Positions 11,624 through 23,675 of a DNA stretch of 64,000 bases are shown here, piece after piece; within the stretch, counting starts at the first letter, position 1; each line of letters starts with the position of its first letter. Position numbers and translations under genes: made by a program. A model generated the notes under the pieces. It worked only from the letters and a program-made list of their open reading frames with translations. It was not told the origin of the DNA and did no database searches. Source of the DNA: Lithospermum erythrorhizon (Eukaryota > Streptophyta > Magnoliopsida > Boraginales > Boraginaceae); NCBI GenBank assembly GCA_019722365.1, contig JADFUC010001688.1, positions 62,001 to 126,000 of the forward strand. Reading direction: 5' to 3'.

Positions 11624-12376
11624 TTGTTATTCTTTCGTCATATAAATGAATTAATGTAAATGATGAAACTTAATTTTTATATTATAAATTTAAGTTATCC
11701 ATATCCTTGTAATTGAGAGATTCCGTCCAAACTTAAAAATGTGCGCTTCACCCGCTTCATTCGATTATACAAGCACGCTTCAAAAAAACGTTTCACCATT
11801 CAATCATATATCTTTCAAAATGGACGTTAAGTTAGACTTAAACTCCGATAGATAATATTTCAAGACGTGCTCAACATTTTGTATTACGTTTATTGGTTTC
11901 ACTTACAAATTGGCCCAAAATTTTATCGACCAATTTGTAACTTGGATATGATCATTTTGGGACACTTTTTGATTAATAGTAATTTGTAAGTTGGATATGA
12001 TCATTTGGAGTAGAGCAAAGTATATATATATCAATGATGTTTTTAAGAAGAAACATAATATTCTAAAGATTATATTAAAAATAATATAGAGACAACATTT
12101 TCGAGAATCATATACAGTATATGGGATAACCCCTTTTAACCATTAAACTAAAAAAATCAATATATTTTTTATTTCCGGCCCATTGCTAAATTATTTCTTA
12201 TAAAGGTATAATTGTTTTATTGGTTCAAATTTGTTATCGTCTTTAGTCCAAATATATATAATATAATGCCATGTCCTGTGTTTTATACATTTTATTGACA
12301 CAACATTACCACTAAACATTGTCCATAACACAATTCAAATATCCAATACAATGTCCCATTTATACATAAGTTCATG
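11624..12376. other. AT-rich intergenic DNA with a short direct repeat
   Basis: AATTTGTAA-TTGGATATGATC occurs at 11932-11956 and again at 11981-12005, a spacing of 49 bases. No gene is seen. Confidence 0.5.
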
Positions 12377-12566
12377 GGCTAAGCTTGTCCGATGTATGAT
12401 AACTTATGAATCGAAAGGTGTAAATAAATTCCCTTTGTATGAACCAAATTTTACTTTCATATACTCTCCTGTGGCTAAGCTTGTCCGATGTATGATAACT
12501 TATGAATCGAAAGGTGTAAATAAATTCTTGTATGAACCAAATTTTACTTTCGTATACTCTCCCCTC
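12377..12566. repeat. Tandem duplication, about 96-base unit, two copies
   Basis: The unit starting GGCTAAGCTTGTCCGATGTA is at 12377-12472 and repeats at 12473-12566. The second copy is 2-3 bases shorter and otherwise nearly identical, so the duplication is recent. The open frame across it arises only because the unit length is close to a multiple of three. Confidence 0.85.
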
Positions 12567-12938
12567 GCCTTAAAATTATTTAGTTTTAATTTTTTTGAGC
12601 ATCGAATCTCGATCGTAGAGGTTTGCTTATATAATATTTTAGCTTAAAAATATATCAATAAAAAATATATGTTAAACTCTTTCTTTATCGATATATATTT
12701 TTCATCAAATACGGTACAACACAAATAAAAATATTTACTCACAAAAGCTCAATTATTTAAAAATCAAAATTAAACAACTTTTAGAAATGAAGGAACCATG
12801 ATTTTAATCAAATTATTTACTATCTAAAACATTTGAATTAATCAAATACCTTCCTCGTCCAACGGATCAAACAATACGAGTCGCTATTTCCCCTTATGTA
12901 TCCATCCAAGTCTCCTCTCCACATGCTACATCACTAGA
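12567..12938. other. Upstream region of the KIN gene, with a decayed MITE
   Basis: Sequence around 12600-12780 (ATATCAATAAAAAATATATG, CTCACAAAAGCTCAATTATT) resembles the MITE family at 8836-9090 and 55322-55539 but lacks clean ends. The KIN promoter follows. Confidence 0.35.
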
Positions 12939-12964
12939 TGACGTTCATAATGTGCTATAAATAT
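12939..12964 (+). promoter_or_regulatory. KIN promoter: TGACGT motif and TATA box
   Basis: TGACGT (12939-12944) is a bZIP-type core and CTATAAATA (12956-12964) is a good plant TATA box about 115 bases before the ATG. No canonical DRE/CRT core (CCGAC) was seen in the nearby 200 bases. Confidence 0.5.
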
Positions 12965-13079
12965 AATCCACTACAAACATTTCCTCAACTATTCCAATTG
13001 TTACTCTTAATTATCTTTGTGTGAGAGCATTACTTTTCTATTATACACACTTTTACTCAATTGTTTCTCTTTCGCCAAG

Positions 13080-14075
13080 ATGGACTCATCCAAAAGTGCA
13101 AGTTACAATGCTGGCCAAGCTAAGGGCCAAGCTCAGGTGAGCATTAGTTGTATTCATAGTATTTCTAAAAAAATAATTATTATCGTATGATCTGAGTTAC
13201 ATGAAATAAAAAAGTTGTTTATACTTTCGGTGTCATACATGTATATGAAATTATGATTGATATCGAATGTACTATATTTTCAGGAGAAAGGTAACCAGAT
13301 GATGGACAAGGCTGGCCAAATGGCTCAATCTGCCAAGGAAACTGCGCAGAATGTATGTTCCCTACACCTATTTGATTTTTCTTTCTTAAGTTCTACATAA
13401 ACATTTCAACAAAGTTACAAACTTCACTCATTACCACCTCAATTTAATTTAACTGCGATGTTTTATGTAAATGATGGTTAATCCACTCATATTTTTTGCT
13501 ATATTTTATTCATAGGTTTTCAGTTTTGATAAGAACACTTTATTCCATTATGATTATATCCAACACTTGTTCAGTTGTTTGATACGGAGTAATATTTTGA
13601 GCATTAAATTTTTATTAATGATATTTCCACTCTATTTGTTGATATATAGGACACTGTCGTAGTGCAAAAGTGGTTCCAAAATAATAAATAAATGAAATGT
13701 CAATATCAAGAATTGAAGTGAAAATCGTCTGCCTAATTTTTTATTTGAATAAAATTACTTTTATATACAAATTGAGGTTTTTTTATAGTTAATAATAATT
13801 TGATATTCGAATCCTTGACCTTAATTATTAAGGGGTGCTATAACTCAACCGTTAGATCATTCAATTATACAAATTGAGGTTTTCAAGTGAATAGTTAAAC
13901 TTGTCATCAATACATACAATAATTAAGACGGATAATAATAATTTAGATAATAAATAAAAGAATTTCAAAGAATATTAATTATATTTGTGTTTTTTGAGTG
14001 TAGGCAGGGCAACAAATCAAGCATGGTGCCCAAGGTGCAGCTGATTCCATTAAGAACGCAACCGGCACAAAATGA
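13080..14075 (+). CDS. KIN1/KIN2-type cold- and ABA-induced stress protein
   Basis: Three exons, 13080-13136, 13284-13352 and 14004-14075, with GT-AG introns that both fall between codons, give a 65-residue protein. It begins MDSSKSASYNAGQAKGQAQ, continues EKGNQMMDKAGQMAQSAKE and ends with a GAQGAADSIKNATGTK tail. It is very hydrophilic, rich in Ala, Gln, Lys and Gly, and has no signal peptide, matching the Arabidopsis KIN1/KIN2 (COR6.6) family in length and in its AGQ/KGQAQ and QGAAD motifs. These small LEA-like proteins accumulate in cold, drought or ABA treatment or in pollen; their biochemical role is unknown. A TATA box at 12956 and a poly(A) signal AATAAA at 14288 frame the gene. Intron 2 (651 bases) holds a SINE-like insertion. 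Confidence 0.9.
13790..13868 (-). mobile_element. Candidate tRNA-derived SINE in KIN intron 2
   Basis: On the minus strand CTAACGGTTGAGTTATAGCA (A-box-like) is followed about 35 bases later by AAGGATTCGAATATC (B-box-like), the spacing of a Pol III internal promoter. The layout resembles the candidate at 16908. No 3' tail or target duplication was confirmed. Confidence 0.4.
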
Positions 14076-14287
14076 AGTTCTTAAGAATTACCATCATGTC
14101 CCTTTTTGTTGTTTTCCATTAGTTAGTAGATCCTATGAATTTTTAGGCATTGGCATTGATGTCTTTTGATTCTTGGTTTTAATATCATAGAAGGCAATTT
14201 GTTGTTGCCCTCTCTCTTGAAGTTCAAAATCAGAGATGATGTGGTTTGTGGACTTGTGAAATGTGTCATGTGTCTTTGTTTCAATGT

Positions 14288-14293
14288 AATAAA
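14288..14293 (+). terminator. Poly(A) signal of the KIN gene
   Basis: AATAAA lies about 210 bases after the KIN stop codon in a T-rich 3' region. Confidence 0.5.
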
Positions 14294-14319
14294 CCTGTTA
14301 TTGTTTCAATCATTTTAGG

Positions 14320-14859
14320 ATATATGTTGTTTCTCCTGAACATCAATAATATTCTTTTCAAAATTGCTGTAGTATTAACATCTTTTGCCTCATCCCCATG
14401 CTGGTTTCAGGCCGGATTTGAATAATATTCTTAATTTTGACTCGTTTCAATTTCATTATCAGCCCAAACCGAAATCCGACTCATTAATGTATCATAACAA
14501 TATCTAATTGAGTTAAAATTTTAGTTTGATGCTTTTAGTGAGGAAAAGTGAAAAATGATTAACTGAGTTGTCTAAACTGAAACAAGTAGGACAAAATTAG
14601 GAGTAGTTGGCAAGTGCGAGCTTGCTTTGCATGAAGTGTGCCCTACTAATGGAAACTTCACATAAAAGGTTTTTTATTTTTTATTTTTTGACACATAAAA
14701 GGTTGTTAAATGCTATCACATGATATGACCTTGTTACATTAAGCAATAAGTTAGAATTTTGAAGACTTTCAAATTATATTATATATATTTTCATTGATCA
14801 AACTAATAAACTCAGACAAATGAAACTCTGATAAAAAACGAGATTAAGACAGTGAAAAT
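14320..14859. other. Intergenic, no gene seen
   Basis: AT-rich sequence between the KIN 3' end and the first LTR-like repeat. No coding or RNA feature was recognised. Confidence 0.5.
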
Positions 14860-16535
14860 TTATTAAAAATAAATAAGACGACTTAATCAAACGGCCACTA
14901 AAAAATACATCGTATAGTTCTCGATCGAACCCTAAATTTAATGTAAAATCCTCGTACGAACAAGGGTTTCCGAGAAAATAGCCCCGAATTAAATGTTCAT
15001 TAAATTTAGGGAGGCTAAAAATTTCCAATTTTATTCAATTAAAATCGGCTATATGTCCTAAAATTGAAGTTCTGGGAGTTACGGGTTCAAAATGAAGACT
15101 CCAAAAGTCAAGGGGTTCGAATGAAGACTCCAAAATCTGGCGGCCAACATTTAAAATATATTCACCTAAAAAAGCATCCTAACCTTCTTTGCTTCAAAAT
15201 ATGCGCCTCTATTTCATTACTTCGAGGCAAGTGTAACTTCAAAATCATTGTTCAGACAGTTACCAAAATTAAATCCATAATATCGTGATCCACATGAGAT
15301 TAAATCAACCAATTAGAAGCAAGTATTCGAAGTCCAGAGGCCTATATAAACCCCCCTATATTTTCGAAAATTACATGACAATTCATATCAGAAAATACAC
15401 ACAAAAATTCGAAAATACATAGAACGATCTCCGAAATTCTGTTAAATCTTTTAAACCGCCAAGATAAATACCATTTGGGCGTCGAAACACCTCGTAGTCA
15501 AATAGGCGACCGAAATCAAGAATTATCAAGGTTTGAATTATTGCATAAACGCAATAATTCTTCAAGTTCAAGCAAAATCGGCGAGAATATGACGCAAATT
15601 TTCAAGAACGCTTTGAATATTCGTGAATAAAGCCCACCAGGCCCCCGGACATTATTCAAATCTAAACACCGAAAAATCTCGTGTTTGATTCATCAAGTTC
15701 CGCATATGTAGGAAATATACTAAACGCTCAGCCTCTATAGTTGGAAAAATCTCGCTTGATTCATCAAGTTCCAAATATAGGAATACACTCCGAACGCTCA
15801 ATCCCTATACCGGATTCCGTGCGAACACGTGCTAAGGCCCTTTGTCCGATTGGATCAAGATCATCAACAAGGTCGGAATAATCCACCTTCTATACTTGAT
15901 CATTAATACAAGAATAATCGTTGTGTGCCTCGGCCAGAGTATGCTCTAAGCAACACAACTGTTTAAATCAAGTCCCATCCCCTTATCACTTTACAACACG
16001 TTGTTAAGTGCCATCAGAGCAAGTACAAGCCAAGTCGACGCTGTTTCTTCAAACCAAAGGAGACCAAATCTCACTACACAAATTAAAGTCCCAAAGAGAG
16101 CAGAGTTTATCCAGCCTACATAGGTCCTACCGCTAAGGCGAAGTCCACCAATAGTACTAAATCAAGTTCCACATCAGACGCCTCAGCAAGAAGTGGTCAC
16201 ATCTCTTTAAATCCAAATTACAGGCTGTGAAGTCCACCAGCCAGCATTCAAATCAAGTTCCACACCGGCACACTTGGCAAGAAGTCCATCAAGTCTGAAA
16301 TAGACCTGAGATCAAGTCCAAGACCAACACGGGAATACACTCTGCGCCTCCCCTGACCATATCCAAGCCCTGCACTGCCTCGCTCCATCGCCATCTCAGA
16401 CATATCCAAATTGCACAGAACACATCCAAGTCAAATCAAGCTCAAATCACGAGCTCATACCAACCTCCTCCTATCAAGCTCAAATCAAGTCAAGCAAGCG
16501 ACATCTCACAAATCGTCAACAAACGCTAGTGGACT
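14860..16535 (+). repeat. LTR-like repeat family 1, copy A
   Basis: The block aligns in order with 40470-41990 and 42620-44525. Shared landmarks are CCGAGAAAATAGCCC-GAATTAAATG, AATTTTATT-AATTAAAAT-GGC, a TATA box context CCTATATAAACCCCCCTATA (15342-15361), TTTTAAACCGCCA, GCAATAATTCTTCAAGTT, and a 3' part full of CAAGTC/CAAATC runs ending CATCTCACAAATCGTCAACA. A promoter followed by a long untranslated tract, with no coding domain, fits a solo LTR. Terminal TG/CA and target duplications were not located. Confidence 0.55.
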
Positions 16536-16841
16536 CACAATTCCTTAATTAACCACTTTTCATCTAAACAATAATCTATTTTGAAACGGAGGAAGTATTA
16601 TTTTGTGTAAGATGGACTCTTACTTTTTGAAGTCGAGAGGAAACGTCACCCTACTTAATCTCTTTTAAGCTCAGCCATCATATATTTTCACAATTCCTTA
16701 ATTAACCACTTTTCATCTAAACAATCATCTATTTTGAAACGGATAAAGTATTATTTTGTGTAAGATAGACTCTTACTTTTTTAAGTCAAGAGGAAACATG
16801 ACCCTACTTAATCTCTTTTAAGCTCAGCCATCATATATTTT
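16536..16841. repeat. 153-base tandem duplication, two copies
   Basis: CACAATTCCTTAATTAACCA starts at 16536 and again at 16689. The two 153-base units differ at about ten positions (for example ACGGAGGAAGTA against ACGGATAAAGTA). The first unit abuts the end of LTR-like copy A. The unit includes an ACGGAGGAAGTA motif typical of MITE ends. Confidence 0.9.
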
Positions 16842-16904
16842 CATACGAAAAAGAAAAATTATTTCAACTATAATCACACCCTCCCCCCCTTCCTCCAACT
16901 AAGA

Positions 16905-17100
16905 CTTTTAGCCTAATGGTTATCACCCCAAGTATTCATATGAGAGGTCTTGGTTCGATTCACAGAGGGATACTCGTGGAAGCAGACGCATTCATTGCCC
17001 CCATTTATGACTATGTTGGACCATAATAAAAGCTGGACTTCTGCCAGCAACACAAGCGAATTTAATCCACTGGGCCCAGTTCCCTATTATCTAATGGGTC
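16905..17100 (+). mobile_element. Candidate tRNA-derived SINE
   Basis: TTTTAGCCTAATGGTTATCA (A-box-like, 16908-16927) is followed by GGTTCGATTCAC (B-box-like, 16951-16962), the arrangement of a tRNA-derived Pol III promoter, then by about 140 bases of unrelated body. The 3' limit is approximate and no target duplication was found. Confidence 0.45.
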
Positions 17101-17179
17101 TTTGGGAGCTCTGAGATGTCTTTGTAGGCCGTTTAGTACAATATGAATATATTGGCTCGTATTTTGTCAAAGTGGGACC

Positions 17180-18065
17180 CATTTTGTCTCATTTGAAAGT
17201 GCCGGATTTGAACTTGAATTTCTAACTTTTTTGAAGCTGAGTTGAGTCTGGATTGAAAAGTTTTAGCTCCGTTTGGTTGCTAGTCAAGCTGACGAGCTTA
17301 TAGTTCACTTAATTTTATCGAGCTTGAACTGAGTCCCGTGCTGGTTCACTTGGTCAAGAATTTTTCGAACTCCCAAATTTATCTCTATGCTTGGATTCTA
17401 AATAAAATATAATTTACCAAATCAAATATTAATAAAATTAATCACTACTTGATAAAAATAATAAAATAAGGACTCAATTTTAATAGAAAATACATTAAAT
17501 ATAAATTTAACATGAAAATTTAAAAATCATAATCTCTTAACGGACAAGATATTCAAACTTCATACCAAAATCAAAACAAGAACTTAAATATTAACATAGA
17601 TAAAGTAGAAAGAAAAAGAGCTTTCAAAACATTTACAAAAAATATCCATGTAAAACCTTCATAATGTTATGGAAATAATATATAATTATATACATGGGAT
17701 GCCTCTCGCCAATTAAACGTCTTCTGCTTACCAGTTAAATCAACTACGAAAAGCAACTAGGCTACTTATTTACCAAGTTACTTAATTACCTTATTATTAT
17801 ATGTTGGAAGCCTATAAATAGACAACTCATTATATTATATTTTACACAACAACACAAGCAATAAAAAATATTCTCCTCCTTATTTATTATTCTTTCTGTT
17901 TATTTACATTGTTCTTAGTTATATTCATAACACATAAATTATTAATATTGTATAAGTTTTTATTAATAAATATAAAGACCAAGCTAGCGAACCGTCTCAC
18001 AAAGTTGTCAAGCCTAAAGACCAGATTGCAGCTCAACTCATTTCAAATCTAGCCAAGCTCAAATC
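17180..18065. mobile_element. Possible hAT-like non-autonomous element
   Basis: The left part has GACGAGCTTATAGTTCAC and ATCGAGCTTGAACTGAGTC. The right part has the opposite orientation, GCAGCTCAACTCATTTCA and TAGCCAAGCTCAAATCACTA. Inverted GAGCTTGA-type subterminal motifs around an AT-rich core are common in plant hAT derivatives. Ends were not defined. Confidence 0.3.
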
Positions 18066-18110
18066 ACTAGCTATAACTCGATCATTAATAGCTGTGATCG
18101 ATACATAATA

Positions 18111-18276
18111 CTCCTTCCATCCCAAACTGTTTGGCCACACTTTTAAACAAATTTTTAGGAAAATTCAAATTCATCTCGCATTACTCCATTTTTCCTCCAC
18201 AAATTTGAATTAAAGTGGAACCAATTTTAAAATTTCCATTTTAGTAAAACTGGACATACAATTTGGGATGGGGGAG
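18111..18276. mobile_element. Stowaway MITE with intact ends
   Basis: The element begins CTCCTTCCATCCCAAA and ends TTTGGGATGGGGGAG, inverted copies with one length and two base differences, and is flanked by TA at 18109-18110 and 18277-18278. Its 166 bases, CTCC(C/T)TCC termini and TA duplication fit a Tc1/mariner Stowaway MITE. It is non-coding. Confidence 0.85.
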
Positions 18277-18278
18277 TA

Positions 18279-19129
18279 TGACATTTCTAATTTGGGTTGA
18301 TGTGGTGAATTTTGGTGAGGCCTATCTTGATTTTGGTATGGTCGCTGCCTCTACATCCGATCCCCGCCCTTCAATTCAGTGGCCGATGTCATCCTCTGCC
18401 TCCTTAAAAAGGCTCCATGCGAGGGGTCTGACGTGTCCTCTTTGTCGGATCGGGCAATGGACGCAGGGCCCTGCTTCCGTCCTCACCTTGCCCATTCCTA
18501 ATGCACTTTGGGCCTCAGCGCTAACTCTGATTTACGGGTAAGTTGGATTCCTGGCCCTGGCCGAGGTCCTCGGCGTGCCTGGTACCTAGGCCACGATCGA
18601 AAGTCGACCGCAGCCAATTCGATAATAAAGTTAGTATTTATCAAAGAATAGTTGACTACTAATGGGTGAAAATATTACCTCTCTCAGAAGTTAATGAACG
18701 GTATTTATGAGAACACCCAAAGGTCTCGGCCCGCGAGATAAAGGACACAGACGCCTTTCTTCGACCGATCATCCCATCAAGAGACAAAGCGCTTCTGATT
18801 CTTTTTCCTATTTTATATTGGCCCACTAGGAAACTCTTATTTATATTTACGGGCGATGCGTAGATCACTTAATAAAGCATTAACCGATTAAAACAATCCG
18901 TATGTCCCCTAAGTCTTGGCGAATAAACGCTAAAGAATAGCCGAAAACGCCGAGGCGATGAAATTGCATCCAGTGTTTTTTTATTTGACGTTTTCATATA
19001 TTGAGTTGTAGTTTTAAACATTGTAACTGTTAGAAAGATTTTATTATTTATGAGTATGCTCACCAATACAATAAAACTCCTTTGGAAAAATCTATCTAGC
19101 TACAAAAATAATTTATCAAAAATTGATTG
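18279..19129. other. GC-richer repeat remnant
   Basis: From 18290 to 18610 the composition rises sharply in GC and a 92-codon frame appears, but its product has no recognisable domain. The sequence resembles an old retroelement remnant. Nothing firmer can be said. Confidence 0.35.
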
Positions 19130-20560
19130 TGGTTCGGCTATCAATCTAATGTCCTTGAGATGTTGGACTCGGGACTTGATGTAGTCTTAGACTTGATTTG
19201 GATTTGAGTCTCGGGTTTAGGCAATCTACTAATGGGCCGGATTTTATTCTTGGACCGTTACAGATACTAAGCTCGAGTAGACTCTCTCGATCAAGTGATC
19301 TTAGATCGATAAAAGACTTAGTTCGAGACTTGTCGCTGATTTTGACATACCCGTATGGTCAGATGGACTTAATCTTTGGTCTTTAGACTCGAGTCGCAGG
19401 ACTTAGGGACTCTTGATTTTGCTATGTGTCTAGCTGTAGTGCCTTAGTAGCTCGATCCTCGCATAACCAGACCGAAGTTCAAGTACTTATCACTATCCCG
19501 AAGCTCGTGTGCTATTATTGTCAAGATGATATGCTTGTAAATCGGCCAAGAGGATATGCACGTATCGGGTGCTTTTAGTCAAGCATTCGTGATCCCGAGC
19601 AGGTACAGGGTCATGGGGCTTATATCCTTATCAATGATTTACTATATTTAGCTGGTGCTTAACTACGAGTTTATTTTATTTATGAGGATCCGAATGGTCG
19701 ATTTCATCAGCTTTTGGGTCTTGATTCTCAAAATGACTGCATTTAGGCAAGAATTCAACCTTGTTCCTAATATTAAGCACCTATTTCGTGACGGAGTCAA
19801 GAATTTTGTGTTCTTCTCCTGCTTTCAATCTAGAAGCGCCTATTTAGGCTTCAGCTATGACATTTCAATATTTTTTGGTGATCTCTCGAGAAGCCTCGAA
19901 AAAGAACAATCTTGGAGGTTTTCGCTTTAGCAAATACCGCCGAAGCCGTTTTATGCTAAATTCTTTCTAAGCTTTTGTTGTATTTTTTTATCAAGGCTGA
20001 GGGATGAAATTTTCAAATTAATGCGGCGATTTATAGGCTTCCGACTTTCTTTCCTATCATTAATCCATATTCACATGAATTATGATTTTAACTGCTGACA
20101 TTGAGTAAAAGATTCGAATCAGCCGGATATTTAATATTAAAATAATATTAATATTCTCGCCGAGTTTGAGCTAACACGGCCATATTTGCAAGCTGCTTAT
20201 TTTATCTGACGACATTTTATCTGCTTGTCAAGAAAATCCTATTTTTAATCTGATTTTTTCATCCAATTTCTTATTTTTAATCCCGTGAATTAGGGGAATA
20301 ATATTTTAGTGCCACATCATCACACGAGATGTATAATTAGGGTTTTAATTAATGATAAACTTAATTTCATCACTTTAATTAATTCCCTGCATTTAATTAA
20401 AATATCACGAACCCTTAATTTATACGTGACATTATAATCGGAGTATTTCGATCAAAACTTAATCAACACATGTACTGCGTGATTGGTCTTTATTTAATTA
20501 CTTTACCAATCCAAATAAATTGAATTTAATTAAAATAATAAAATAAAATTTGTGTCTACA
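19130..20560 (-). repeat. LTR-like repeat family 2, copy E (inverted)
   Basis: The reverse complement of 20320-20560 aligns closely with 44640-44880. Shared segments include TAATTAAATAAAGA-CAATC, TTATCATTAATTAAAACC and TACATCT-GTGTGATGA-GTGGCA. A TATA-like context (CCTATAAATCGCC on the minus strand near 20030) precedes a tract resembling the other copies. No coding domain is present, so it is probably a solo LTR. Confidence 0.55.
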
Positions 20561-21742
20561 AACATTAATTAATTACTCATTATTCTAATAAATAAATATT
20601 TATATCATTGTAATCGCTTTAAAAATATTTAGTTTCGTATTATTTTCTATACTCTTTGAACATATAATTTAAAAATAATCATTTCAATGTAGCCACTTCA
20701 ATATAAAAACGTCAAATAAAAAAATAAGGAAGTATTTAATTTCATTCAAATTATTGCGGCATGGAGACGGCGTATTCAGCTGAAATAATTGGCGAAATAT
20801 TATATGCCATGGTGAGAGCTATTATTTCACCAACCTTATTCAAATCTAATATGTTGAGTTTGTTCCTGGCACACAAGCGCGCTATTTGTACATATCCAAT
20901 TTAATGCCAAAGTGACATAAATAATCCCTCGAATTATGTGCAACATCTTTATAGTTGTGATGACTAAATTAAAACTTATTATCACCTTCATTTATGAAAT
21001 TATTTACTTTTTAACTTTTATTATACATCTCGATTTAATCAGAGAGATTTTTATTATATTTTTATTGTATAATACTTAATGACTAAATCAATTTAAAAAT
21101 ACTTTTTCAAACTTTTCCATATACTTTTTATCAAATATTATACAATACAAACAAATATACTTCTGCGCCAAGCTAAATTTAAAATCTATAAAAAAATAAA
21201 CAATCTTTACGAAACTGGCGAGATATCACATACTCACATTTACGGCTATCAAAACATGGATAGATGGGATAACATTTATATGTTTCTACTTTGCGACCTC
21301 CACCTCCTTATGAAATTTGTAAATATTACCGGATATCAATTGAAGATATCATGAATAATATGTTTACACTCGTTCATTAGATGATATGTAATAATAAAAT
21401 AAGTGAGATAATAATAGTACTCCCTTCATTATTTCAGTATTTCCTAATTTGAATTCAATTCACTCACATACGGAGTATATCAGTATATCACAACAAGATC
21501 ATGGATGGATTTATATCTCAATTATTAATTTCCCGGAACACTCGATTATGATCAACTCATTTAAGATCAATTATGGCACAAAGAAGTATGCATGACAGAT
21601 AGCTAAGGGAACATATGGTATATACATCATTTATGTCATCTATGTATATGACCTCTCTCCATATTTACTACTTCAACTCACACTCATCCTTTCTCGTACC
21701 TTCTCTTATGAGTACTACTTACCAAAGCTTTACATATATTTC
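20561..21742. other. AT-rich region upstream of the MYB gene
   Basis: No gene is seen. A diverged member of the 8836-9090 MITE family may lie at 21040-21200 (shared ATTATACAATACAAA-like stretch). The MYB promoter occupies the right end. Confidence 0.45.
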
Positions 21743-21750
21743 TATATAAA
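21743..21750 (+). promoter_or_regulatory. TATA box of the MYB gene
   Basis: TATATAAA lies 67-74 bases upstream of the MYB start codon, an ordinary plant core-promoter position. Confidence 0.6.
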
Positions 21751-21816
21751 GAGCTAAGGAAATCCCAAAACTTGATGATCATTTGCATCATCATCATTAT
21801 CATCTATTAATTAATT

Positions 21817-23675
21817 ATGGGTCGATCACCATGTTCTGACAAAGTAGGCCTTAAGAAAGGACCATGGACATCTGAAGAAGATCATAAGCTTCTAGCTTAC
21901 ATTGAAGAACATGGTCATGGTAGTTGGCGCTCTTTACCTATTAAAGCTGGTAAATGCATATGTTATATATACATAAATCATCGTTCTTAATTCATATATA
22001 TACATAATCAACGTCTTAATTATGTTTTTTGGAGCTTATTTGTTATGGATGTTTTCTTGTTAGGCCTTCAAAGATGTGGTAAGAGTTGCCGGTTAAGGTG
22101 GACAAACTATTTGAGACCAGATATTAAGAGAGGAAAATTCAGCTTTCAAGAAGAACAAACTATTATTCAACTTCATGCCCTCTTAGGCAACAGGTTTGCA
22201 TTATCTAGTTATTATCCCTATATGAGAAATTCTTGAATTTTACATATTGTATAAGATCCACTAGTTTGGATAAAAACCTTGTTTTTAATAGTAAATTGGT
22301 TGAGAAATGAAAATTGTTTGCAAAGTGCCAACTAACTCTCAAGTAAGAACTAAAACAACCAACTCTCAACTAACTAGCAAGTGTCATGTTCAACAAAATC
22401 CTCAAGATTGTAGTTCAAATTCTATATTCTACATATGCATCATTTTCATCAATTTCAATTATCCAAATTCAGTCGATTTGAAATATTTATATGTCAACAT
22501 TATGTGGTAACTATAAATTCATGGAGTAATGCCAAATGTATGTATGTGAAAAGGAGATAATTGATTTTCTTCAGTTTCTTGTACATAAATTTTGGCACCA
22601 TCCCTTTTAGGTGTACAAGATCTTCCTAAAATTCTTCTCCTAAATGAGATAAACAAAGTGGTATCTACATTTTGGTCAGTCTACTTAAAAAATTCATTGA
22701 GTTTTTTGTCTTTGGTTGTGTTCTTTTTTCAGGTGGTCAGCCATAGCTACTCACTTACCAAAAAGAACAGATAATGAAATCAAGAATTATTGGAACACAC
22801 ATTTGAAGAAAAGGCTAACAAAATTAGGAATTGACCCTGTAACTCACAAGCCTAAATCTAATGCTTTTTTATCTTCTTCAACTTCTACCAATTCTCAGTC
22901 TAAGAATGCAGCCAATTTAAGCCATATGGCTCAATGGGAAAGTGCTCGTCTTGAAGCCGAAGCAAGATTAGCTAAACAGTCAAAACTAGGTTCTATTAAT
23001 CAAATTCAAAATCCCATTTTAGAATCTCCAATTTCTTCTCAGAAAAGTCCAGTTGTTTGCCTTGATATTATGACTGCTCTAAATGGTTCTTTGATGAAGA
23101 CAGGTCTTGATAAAACCAAACCAAACCAATCCAAACGACCCCTTATCCCACTTAGTGAGGTCAGTTATATGAATACCACGTCTCCATTTCTTGATCAGCT
23201 AATGGTTAATAATGGGGACTTCGAATCTCCAACTTCAACTGTTAGCTACTCAGAGAATAGTTCAACTCTGGTTTCAACCCTTTTACCAGAATGCAGAGAT
23301 GGGGGCATTGACAATTACAATGAAACAATTGCATTAAAATCAATTTTTAGTGACATGGGTGTTCATCAATTTGGAAGTTCATGGTCCCAAGATGTATTTA
23401 GAGGGAACATTGATCAACATCAACATGTGCAAGAAAGTGGGGATAACTTTGTTGAGAAGTTTACAGATCTTTTACTCAATGCTTCTAATGATCTCCATAC
23501 ATTTTCTGGTGGCAGTGGTGGCGGTGAGATGGCGGATAAGGGTGGTGGGAGCAGTGGCAATGGTGGTTTGGACAGGGAGTATTGTGAAGATAACCATATT
23601 GACTGGAACAACGTTCTTGATTTATCTAATGTTTCCCCTTCTGATTCTTCAGTATTTTTAGGCCCTGAATTGTAA
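21817..23675 (+). CDS. R2R3-MYB transcription factor, subgroup 9 (MIXTA/MYB16/MYB106-like)
   Basis: Three exons, 21817-21949, 22064-22193 and 22733-23675, give 401 residues. Introns interrupt R2 and R3 at the two usual positions. Residues 13-64 are R2 ([19 protein letters not shown] onward, [20 protein letters not shown]) and about 66-115 are R3 ([15 protein letters not shown] then [20 protein letters not shown]). At 153-172, [20 protein letters not shown] is the subgroup 9 signature. Such factors promote conical-cell and trichome outgrowth and cuticle formation in epidermis, acting in the nucleus. The N-terminus is MGRSPCSDK where the family usually has MGRSPCCDK. The C-terminal part is Ser/Asn-rich with a Gly-rich stretch, probably activating. 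The start is fixed by the conserved MGRSPC. Which member (MIXTA, MYB16 or MYB106) it corresponds to cannot be decided here. Confidence 0.95.

Noticed and set aside
23350..23661. Second plus-strand frame of 103 codons inside the MYB gene
   Set aside because: It overlaps the third MYB exon in another frame and has no domain; the MYB frame explains the sequence.
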